Below, piece by piece: positions 1 through 6,373 of a stretch of DNA of 6,373 nucleotides. The translations under genes were made by a program, and so were the position numbers. The DNA comes from JBGPIT01 sp041485125 (GTDB lineage: Bacteria; Desulfobacterota; Binatia; UTPRO1): NCBI GenBank assembly GCA_041485125.1, contig JBGPIT010000294.1, forward strand, positions 1-6,373. Direction: 5' to 3'. Positions within the stretch are counted from its first letter, which is position 1, and the number at the start of each line of letters is the position of its first letter. The notes under the pieces are model-generated. The model was not told the DNA's origin and did no database searches. It was given only the letters and a program-made list of their open reading frames with translations.

Positions 1-414
1 GCTCGCCTCGCCCTGCGCGACCAGATCCATGGCGCGCTCGATCGGGATCCGCACGATGCCCGCTTGGCGATCGACCCAACCGTAGCTGTGCAGCGCCGCG
101 TCCTCGGCGGCGCGGAGCTGGCCGAGATCGCCGAGCGGCTCCGTCTGCAGGCGCGGTGCCGGCGGCGCTTTCGCGCCGTAGGAACCGGCGAGCGGGCTCG
201 CCGGCGCGCTCTGCTTCGACTCGCGCGAGGCGAACACGTTCAGCACGAAAAGCATCGCCAACTGGACGAAGAGCCCGAGCGCCGCGAGGCCGAGGCCGGC
301 GTAGAGGATCGGCCGCACGCGGATGTCGCGGACCTCGTAGCCCTTGCGGACGGAGACCTCGGGGGGCGCCGCCTCACGGGGTTCTTGCTTGTCGGGTTGA
401 CGCAGGTCGGTCAC
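1..414 (-). CDS. Uncharacterised single-pass membrane protein coupled to actF (3' partial)
   Basis: Function not known. The visible 138 residues begin at a GTG that overlaps the actF stop (GTGA) and has AGGAG 8 nt upstream; the frame stays open to the window edge, so the C-terminus is missing. The order is a polar, charged N-terminus (1-34) with many Arg/Lys just before the membrane (VRKGYEVRDIRVRP), one strongly hydrophobic helix at about 35-62, a Pro/Ala/Ser-rich linker (65-90), and a motif SYGWVDRQAGIVRIPIERAM (110-129). The positive charge before the helix predicts a cytoplasmic N-terminus and a periplasmic C-terminal part. From memory, proteins with this SYGWVD...G.VRIPI motif occur after actF, often before SCO1 and cytochrome c oxidase genes. 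There is no heme (CxxCH) or metal motif in the visible part. It could be a small accessory ACIII subunit or an oxidase assembly factor. That it is a real gene is well supported; its role is not. Confidence 0.85.
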   Translation of the reverse strand, partial: MTDLRQPDKQEPREAAPPEVSVRKGYEVRDIRVRPILYAGLGLAALGLFVQLAMLFVLNVFASRESKQSAPASPLAGSYGAKAPPAPRLQTEPLGDLGQLRAAEDAALHSYGWVDRQAGIVRIPIERAMDLVAQGEAS

Positions 415-1604
415 GGCCGCGGCTCCTGCGGCAGGTACGGGTCGTTGAGCGGCACCAGCGGACGATCCTTCAGCTGGCGGATGAAGAACCACAGCCAGAT
501 GCCGCCGATCCCGATCGGCACGACCACGTCGAGCCAGTGGACCGAGAGCCCTGCCGGCTCCATCGACGGCCGCACGAACCAGAAGAGGTCGACGAAGCGG
601 ATGACGATCAGCACGCTCGCGACGGTCGCGAGCGCACGCGGGTGCCGCTTCACGTCGCGCGAGAGCAGGACGATGAACGGCAGCACGAAGTGAAAGATGA
701 TCACGAAGATGCCGACGTACTGCCAGCCGCCGCGCATCCGGTGGATGTACCAAGGAATCTCCTCGGGAAGGTTGCCGGACCACATGATCAGGAACTGCGA
801 CAAGGCGAAGTAGGCCCACAGCATCACGAACGCGAGCAGCAGCTTGCCGAGATCGTGGAACTGGTCGGCGGTGATCACGCGCGAGAACGGCGGCCGGTCG
901 GCGATGAGCGCCGCGACCGGGATCACGAACGCGAAGGTCGAGAGGCCCTGCGCCCCCATGAAGATGATGCCGTAGATCGTCGAGAACCAGTGCGGCTCCA
1001 GCGACATCGCCCAGTCGACGGCGGCGAAGGTCATGGTGAAGCCGTAGAGCAGCAGCCCGCCGCGGCTCATCATCTCGAGCCGGCGCGCGATCAGCGGATC
1101 GGCGACCTCGTCCTGCGCCAGCGACCACTTGTTCAAGTAGCGCGCGACGGCGATCCAGACCGCGAAGTAGAAGGCGGTGCGAGCGAGGAAGAACGGCACG
1201 TTCAGGTAGACGTGCTTGTGCTGCAGCAGCGCGTCCTGCGCGACCGCCTCGGGGCGCGCCCACTCGTAGAGATAGGGCAGGCCGAGGGCGAGCGGCAGGA
1301 AGAGCAGCGCCAAGAGCGGCAACGTCCGGGTCGCCGACTCGAGCACCCGCCGCACCACCGCGCCCCACGCGCCGCCGGTCACGTACTGCACCATCAAGAT
1401 CGCCAGGCAGCCGAGCGCGATGCCGAAGAAGAACAGATACGCGATCAGGTAGGCGCGGAAGAACTGCTCGCGATCGATGATGAGGCCGACGAGGCCGAGC
1501 GCCAGACCGACGGCGCCGGCGACGAGCGCGCCGCGCTCGATGCGGTTCAACACGTGGTCGGGGCTCAAGAGATAACGGCTGCGATCGCGCGCGATGGCGA
1601 CCAT
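411..1604 (-). CDS. actF: ACIII subunit ActF, NrfD-like membrane protein
   Basis: Second large integral membrane subunit of ACIII, a distant paralogue of ActC; in solved complexes it packs beside ActC and has been proposed to take part in proton movement rather than in quinol oxidation. It has 397 residues with about ten hydrophobic helices, near 24-44, 54-75, 94-112, 134-153, 182-200, 206-232, 252-275, 295-316, 324-343 and 356-376. Family motifs visible are VDWAMSLEPHWFSTIYG (196-212), the LLLAFVMLWAYF stretch (255-266), SQFLIMWSGNLPEEIPWY (269-286) and, near the C-terminus, a VDLFWFVRP segment (338-346). Charged or polar residues within or next to helices (D197, E203, H205, H305, R336, D339) could line a proton route; this is inference. 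The ATG at 1604 overlaps the actE stop by one base and has GAGGGA 5 nt upstream. The stop overlaps the next gene's GTG start by 4 nt. Confidence 0.95.
   Translation of the reverse strand: MVAIARDRSRYLLSPDHVLNRIERGALVAGAVGLALGLVGLIIDREQFFRAYLIAYLFFFGIALGCLAILMVQYVTGGAWGAVVRRVLESATRTLPLLALLFLPLALGLPYLYEWARPEAVAQDALLQHKHVYLNVPFFLARTAFYFAVWIAVARYLNKWSLAQDEVADPLIARRLEMMSRGGLLLYGFTMTFAAVDWAMSLEPHWFSTIYGIIFMGAQGLSTFAFVIPVAALIADRPPFSRVITADQFHDLGKLLLAFVMLWAYFALSQFLIMWSGNLPEEIPWYIHRMRGGWQYVGIFVIIFHFVLPFIVLLSRDVKRHPRALATVASVLIVIRFVDLFWFVRPSMEPAGLSVHWLDVVVPIGIGGIWLWFFIRQLKDRPLVPLNDPYLPQEPRP
423..427 (-). promoter_or_regulatory. Shine-Dalgarno for the GTG-started terminal gene, inside actF
   Basis: AGGAG on the minus strand, 8 nt before the GTG at 414. 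It supports the GTG as start: the first in-frame ATG downstream falls at residue 54, in the middle of the membrane helix, and would destroy the topology. Confidence 0.7.
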
Positions 1605-2311
1605 CAGCGTCCCTCGCCCGGCTGATCTGACGATTCACCGCGCTCGACGCGGCCCGGAAGGTCGAGGAGCGCCGGCGCGGAGCCCGCTCGAGCCGGCGAC
1701 AGCGATCGTGCGCTGTCGGCGTCGAACGACGGCAGCGCGCTCGCGACGTCGAGCTTCGGCTGGTCGCTCGCCGGCACGTCGGCGACGGCCGCGTGCTGGC
1801 TGCGCTGCAGCGCCCGGATGTAGCCGGCGATCGCCCAGCGATCCGCGGGCGGAACCTGCGGCGCGTACGCCGGCATCACCCCGAAGCCGTTCGTCATCAC
1901 GTCGAAGAGGTAGCCGACCGGGATCATCCGCAGGCGCTCGACGTGGAACGAGGTCGGCTGCATGTAGCCGCGCTGGACGACGATGCCGTGCCCGGTGCCG
2001 ACGCGGTCGTGGCAGGGCGAGCAGTAGATCTCGAAGCGCTGCTGGCCACGCTCGAGGAGCGGCCGCGTCATCGCCACCGGCAGCGTCGCCACGTAGGTGC
2101 CGTCGCGCTTGCCGGTGAAGAGCGGCTCGTCGTCGTTCAAATGACCGCGGGCGACCGTCCCCGGCACGCGCGGGCGCGACGCGCGCCCGTCGGGAAAGAA
2201 CGCGCTCGCCTCGAACGGGTCGTAGCGCGGCTGGTCCTGCATGTCGCGCCGGCAGCCGAGCGCCGCGAGCAGGATCAGCACCGTCGCCGCACGTGTGGTC
2301 GCCTGCCGCAT
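1604..2311 (-). CDS. actE: ACIII subunit ActE, monoheme cytochrome c lipoprotein
   Basis: Periplasmic, probably lipid-anchored monoheme cytochrome c that passes electrons from ACIII to its acceptor. It has 235 residues. A signal peptide (1-19, RAATVLILLAALG) ends at C20, a likely lipidated cysteine, although the lipobox ALGC has Ala rather than Leu at -3. The segment after it, with QPRYDPFEASAFFPDG (27-42) and GTVARGHL (51-58), is characteristic of ActE. Heme attachment is C97-S-P-C100-H101, and the likely axial methionine is M146 in GVMPAYAPQVPP, followed by the usual closing helix DRWAIAGYIRALQ (157-169). A tail of about 60 residues rich in Pro, Ala, Ser and Asp (172-235) follows; the last 40 or so look longer than in most family members I know. 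The start at 2311 has AGGTGGAG 9 nt upstream, 3 nt after the actD stop. The TGA shares one base with the actF ATG (TGATG). Confidence 0.95.
   Translation of the reverse strand: MRQATTRAATVLILLAALGCRRDMQDQPRYDPFEASAFFPDGRASRPRVPGTVARGHLNDDEPLFTGKRDGTYVATLPVAMTRPLLERGQQRFEIYCSPCHDRVGTGHGIVVQRGYMQPTSFHVERLRMIPVGYLFDVMTNGFGVMPAYAPQVPPADRWAIAGYIRALQRSQHAAVADVPASDQPKLDVASALPSFDADSARSLSPARAGSAPALLDLPGRVERGESSDQPGEGR
1610..1615 (-). promoter_or_regulatory. Shine-Dalgarno for actF, inside actE
   Basis: GAGGGA on the minus strand, 5 nt before the actF ATG at 1604 and inside the actE C-terminal tail codons. With the TGATG stop/start overlap it points to translational coupling of actF to actE. Confidence 0.6.
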
Positions 2312-2314
2312 CGC

Positions 2315-2847
2315 TCAGTGCTCCACCTCGGCGATGCTGCGCGGATCGAGCCGCTCGAGGAAGCGGCGGGTGGCCTCGCGATCGAACTGCGGATCGGTCG
2401 CCTCGATGCAGAGAAAGAACCGGTCGCGCGACGCGAGCGCGAAGCGCGGCACGTTGAAGACCGGGTGGTACGGCATCGGCAGCCCGTTCAGCGCGAGCAT
2501 GCCGAAGACCGTCGTCAGGGCGGCCACCAGGACGGTGGTCTCGAAGGTGATCGGGATGAACGCCGGCCAGCTGTGCAGCGGCCGCCCGCCGATGTTGATC
2601 GGGTAGGCGATCACCGAGAGGTAGTACTGCAAGGCATAGCCGCCGATGCAGCCGACGATGCCGCCGATCAGGACCAGCAGCGGCAGGCGCCGCTCGTGGA
2701 TCTGGAGCGCCTCGGCGACCTCCTCGACGGGAAACGGCGTATAGGCGTCCATCAGCCGGTAGCCGGCGGCGCGCGCCTTGCGGATGGCGACGACGAGCTC
2801 GGTCGGGGTCTCGAACTCCGCCATCATCCCGTAGATCGGCGGCCGGA

Positions 2848-2851
<4 letters not shown>
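2315..2851 (-). CDS. actD: ACIII subunit ActD, DUF3341 membrane protein
   Basis: Small membrane subunit of ACIII with 178 residues; its role in known complexes is structural, bracing the membrane subunits from the cytoplasmic side. It shows a cytoplasmic-type N-terminal domain (IYGMMAEFETPTELV at 6-20, YTPFPVEEV at 37-45), helix 1 at about 57-79, the conserved HSWPAFIPITFE (93-104) leading into helix 2 at about 99-121, and a soluble C-terminal part containing GLPMPYHPVFNVPRF (123-137) and RDRFFLCIEA (142-151). The frame is open for over 1 kb further upstream, overlapping actC, so the longest possible start is wrong. The ATG at 2851 is chosen because a perfect AGGAGGT sits 9 nt before it, it overlaps the actC stop as ATGA, and the protein then begins with the family's usual N-terminus. 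The gap to actE is 3 nt. No cofactor-binding motif is expected or seen. Confidence 0.95.
2321..2328 (-). promoter_or_regulatory. Shine-Dalgarno for actE, inside actD
   Basis: AGGTGGAG on the minus strand ends 9 nt before the actE ATG at 2311. It is encoded in the last codons of actD, so actE translation probably depends on ribosomes finishing actD. Confidence 0.65.
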
Positions 2852-4242
<1,391 letters not shown>

Positions 4243-4243
4243 C

Positions 4244-6373
4244 TCATCCGCCCTCGACCTCGGAGTTCGGGTTGCGGAGCGACGCCAGGTAGGTCGTGCG
4301 CGGCCGGGTGTTGAGATCGGCGAGGAGCGCGTAGTTCCGCGGCTCGGCTTTGAGCTGCGACACGCGGCTCTGCGGATCGTTGACGTCGCCGAAGACGATC
4401 GCCTCGGCGGGGCACACCTGCTGGCACGCGGTCAGGATCTCGCCGTCGCGGATCGGGCGGTCTTCCTTCTGCGACTGGATGCGCGCGTAGCTGATGCGCT
4501 GGACGCAGTAGGTGCACTTCTCCATGACCCCGCGGCTCCGCACCGTGACGTCGGGATTGCGCGCCATCTTGAGGCTCTCGGTCGTCCAGTCCTGGTACAG
4601 GTAGAAGTTGAAGCGGCGCACTTTGTACGGGCAGTTGTTCTGGCAGTACTTGGTGCCGACACAGCGGTTGTAGACCTGCTCGTTCAGGCCCTCGCTGCTG
4701 TGGACCGTCGCGTTGACGGGGCAGACCACCTCGCACGGCGCGTTCTCGCAGTGCATGCACGGCACCGGCTGCTGGTACGAGCGCGGGTTCGCCGGGTCGC
4801 CTTCGTAGTAGCGATCGACGCGCAGCCAGTGCATGGCACGGCCGCGCGCTATCTGGTCCTTGCCGATGACGGGGATGTTGTTCTCCGCCTGACAGGCGAT
4901 GACGCAGGCGTTGCAGCCGGTGCAGGCGCTCAAATCGATCGCCATGCCCCAGGCGTGCCCCGGATAGCTCACGGGCGGATAGAGCGTGAGGTCGCGCGGC
5001 GGCTCGTGCTCGACCTCGTGGACGAAATGCGGCTCGGCGCGATAGCCGTCGAGCGTCGACTCGCGGACGAGGCCGCGATTCTCCATCGAGAAGTGGTGCT
5101 GCGTCGTCGCGAGCGCGTAGCGCTCACCGGTCTTGCGGACGGTGACGCCGCGCACGATCCACGGCGCGTCCGAGGTGCGGATCGCGTTGGCGTCGAAGCC
5201 GACGCCGTTGCCGACGCGCCCGGCGCGCTCGCGGCCGTAGCCGAGGTGCACCGTGAGCGCGTCGTTGGCATGCCCGGGCACGACCCAGACCGGCGCGCGC
5301 AGCGAGCGGTTCTGGGAGCGGATCTCGATCACGTCCTCGCTGGCGACGCCGAGTCGCGCCGCGGTCGCCGGGCTCATCCAGGCGGCGTTGTCCCAGGTGA
5401 GCTTCGTCATCGGGCGCGGCAGCTCCTGCAACCAGCCGTTGTTGGCGAAGCGTCCGTCGAAGACCGCGGGATCGGGCCGGAAGACCAGCTCGAGCTCGCC
5501 CTCGGACGGCGCCGGTTGCACCGCGGGCGGCATCGCGATCCTCTCGACCGTCACGCGGGTACGCGGGGTGAACGCGGTCGCCGGTACGACGCCGTCGTGC
5601 AGCGCCTTCCGCCACCAGCGTTCGAAGTCGGAATCGCCGTGCTGCGTCTTCCAGTAGGCGCGGACGACGTCGTAGCTCGACTGCTCGGGCGACTCGAGGC
5701 AGGCGGCGAGGATCTCGTGCGCCGTCTTGCCTTCGTAGAGCGGCGCGATCATCGGCTGGATCAGCGACACCGTGCCGTCGAAGGCGCGCGCGTCGCTCCA
5801 CGCCTCGAGGAAGTGGGCCTCCGGCACGTGCCAGTGGCAGAGCAGCGAGGTCTCGTCGGCATAGAGACCGAGATGGATGCGCATGCCGACCTTCGCGAGC
5901 TTGTCGCTGAAATGAAGGTCGACCGGCGCGGTGAAGGCGGGATTGCCGCCGAGAATCAAGAGCAGCTGGACGGTCTCGGCGTCGATCGCCTGCACCAGCT
6001 CGCGTAGCGACGCCATCTGCTCGACCGGCTGCGCGGCGACGGGGTCGGTGACGAGCACCGTCTTTCCGACGTTGCCGAGCTGGTAGTTCATCGCGAGCGC
6101 GAGCGCGTGCACGACGGGTGGCTGCTGATCGCCGGCGATCACGATGCTGCTGCCGCGATGGCTGAGGAGATCGCGCGCGGCCGCGTCGATCCAGTTCTCG
6201 TAGCCCGGCATGGTCGTCAGCACGGTCTTGTCGGTCGCAGCGCCGGGAATGCGAAACGCGAGCCGACGCGCGAGGTCCTCGACCGCGCCGGCGCGGAGCG
6301 GCAAGCGATGATCGGCCTTGCCGCCGGTGACCGACGGGGTGCTTTCGATCACGTAGAGCCGATTCATCGTGCC
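4244..6373 (-). CDS. actB: ACIII subunit ActB, molybdopterin-oxidoreductase-like/iron-sulfur fusion (5' partial)
   Basis: Periplasm-facing electron-transfer subunit of alternative complex III, carrying electrons from the ActC quinol site towards the ActA hemes. The reading frame is open to the window edge, so the N-terminus is missing; the ATG at 6367 (MNRLYVIESTPSVTG) is an internal conserved stretch, not the start. Residues below are numbered from that ATG. Residues 1 to about 455 resemble the C-terminal half of molybdopterin oxidoreductases (CHWHVPEAHFLEAW at 177-190, a dinucleotide-binding-like fold around 320-410). In this family the domain carries no Mo cofactor; the region that would show this lies outside. 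Residues 472-707 are a ferredoxin-like domain with 15 cysteines: C482/485/488/492, C537/540/545/549, C569/575/579 and C618/621/648/652. This fits three [4Fe-4S] and one [3Fe-4S] cluster, with T572 replacing a cysteine in motif III. The TGA lies 1 nt before the actC ATG. Identity is secure; full length is unknown. Confidence 0.96.
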   Translation of the reverse strand, partial: GTMNRLYVIESTPSVTGGKADHRLPLRAGAVEDLARRLAFRIPGAATDKTVLTTMPGYENWIDAAARDLLSHRGSSIVIAGDQQPPVVHALALAMNYQLGNVGKTVLVTDPVAAQPVEQMASLRELVQAIDAETVQLLLILGGNPAFTAPVDLHFSDKLAKVGMRIHLGLYADETSLLCHWHVPEAHFLEAWSDARAFDGTVSLIQPMIAPLYEGKTAHEILAACLESPEQSSYDVVRAYWKTQHGDSDFERWWRKALHDGVVPATAFTPRTRVTVERIAMPPAVQPAPSEGELELVFRPDPAVFDGRFANNGWLQELPRPMTKLTWDNAAWMSPATAARLGVASEDVIEIRSQNRSLRAPVWVVPGHANDALTVHLGYGRERAGRVGNGVGFDANAIRTSDAPWIVRGVTVRKTGERYALATTQHHFSMENRGLVRESTLDGYRAEPHFVHEVEHEPPRDLTLYPPVSYPGHAWGMAIDLSACTGCNACVIACQAENNIPVIGKDQIARGRAMHWLRVDRYYEGDPANPRSYQQPVPCMHCENAPCEVVCPVNATVHSSEGLNEQVYNRCVGTKYCQNNCPYKVRRFNFYLYQDWTTESLKMARNPDVTVRSRGVMEKCTYCVQRISYARIQSQKEDRPIRDGEILTACQQVCPAEAIVFGDVNDPQSRVSQLKAEPRNYALLADLNTRPRTTYLASLRNPNSEVEGG

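Noticed and set aside
156..1625. Plus-strand open frame of about 489 codons opposite actF and the terminal gene
   Set aside because: Low-complexity Arg/Glu/Asp/His-rich translation, no domain and no sensible ribosome site; a shadow of actF. The same holds for the plus-strand frames at 1793-2986 and 3580-4314.
2171..2189. Perfect inverted repeat (8 bp arms, 3 nt loop) that looks like a terminator hairpin
   Set aside because: It lies in the early coding part of actE with no T-run on either strand, and G+C-rich coding DNA yields such palindromes by chance. A weak effect on the mRNA cannot be excluded, but there is no support for a terminator.
6365..6367. ATG near the window edge as the start of actB
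   Set aside because: The frame continues upstream without a stop to position 6373, there is too little sequence for a ribosome site, and the MNRLYVIESTPSVTG stretch is internal in known ActB proteins, which are roughly 1000 residues long.

Overview
The window holds a single gene cluster on the minus strand. It encodes most of an alternative complex III (ACIII, quinol:electron-acceptor oxidoreductase), a membrane enzyme that takes the place of cytochrome bc1 in many bacteria. In transcription order (high to low coordinates) the genes are actB (5' end beyond the window), actC, actD, actE, actF and an uncharacterised single-pass membrane protein that runs off the low-coordinate edge. The pentaheme cytochrome subunit ActA, normally encoded just upstream of actB, would lie beyond position 6373.

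Layout: 4244-6373 is ActB (molybdopterin-oxidoreductase-like domain fused to a four-cluster iron-sulfur domain). 2848-4242 is ActC (NrfD-type quinol-site subunit). 2315-2851 is ActD (DUF3341, two membrane helices). 1604-2311 is ActE (monoheme c-type lipoprotein). 411-1604 is ActF (second NrfD-like membrane subunit). 1-414 is the unknown membrane protein. The genes are packed with junctions of 1 nt gap, 4 nt overlap, 3 nt gap, 1 nt overlap and 4 nt overlap. There is no intergenic stretch longer than 3 nt, and I see no promoter, terminator, RNA gene, repeat array or mobile element. This reads as one translationally coupled operon whose promoter lies upstream of the window.

How the parts work together (family knowledge): ActC and ActF sit side by side in the membrane and ActC oxidises quinol. 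Electrons pass through the ActB [3Fe-4S]/[4Fe-4S] chain to the hemes of ActA and then ActE, and from there to a cytochrome c or directly to a caa3-type oxidase. ActD helps hold the membrane part together. The 1-414 gene may be an accessory subunit, or the first gene of a downstream SCO1/caa3 oxidase block; the sequence alone cannot decide.

Organism: a very G+C-rich, aerobically respiring bacterium with a periplasm. The gene order and protein style suit Acidobacteriota, Myxococcota or other former deltaproteobacterial lineages, or related uncultured phyla. I cannot place it more precisely. I found no sign of a new defence, mobile or signalling system. The points most worth a second look are the uncharacterised terminal protein, the long C-terminal tail of ActE and its off-consensus lipobox.
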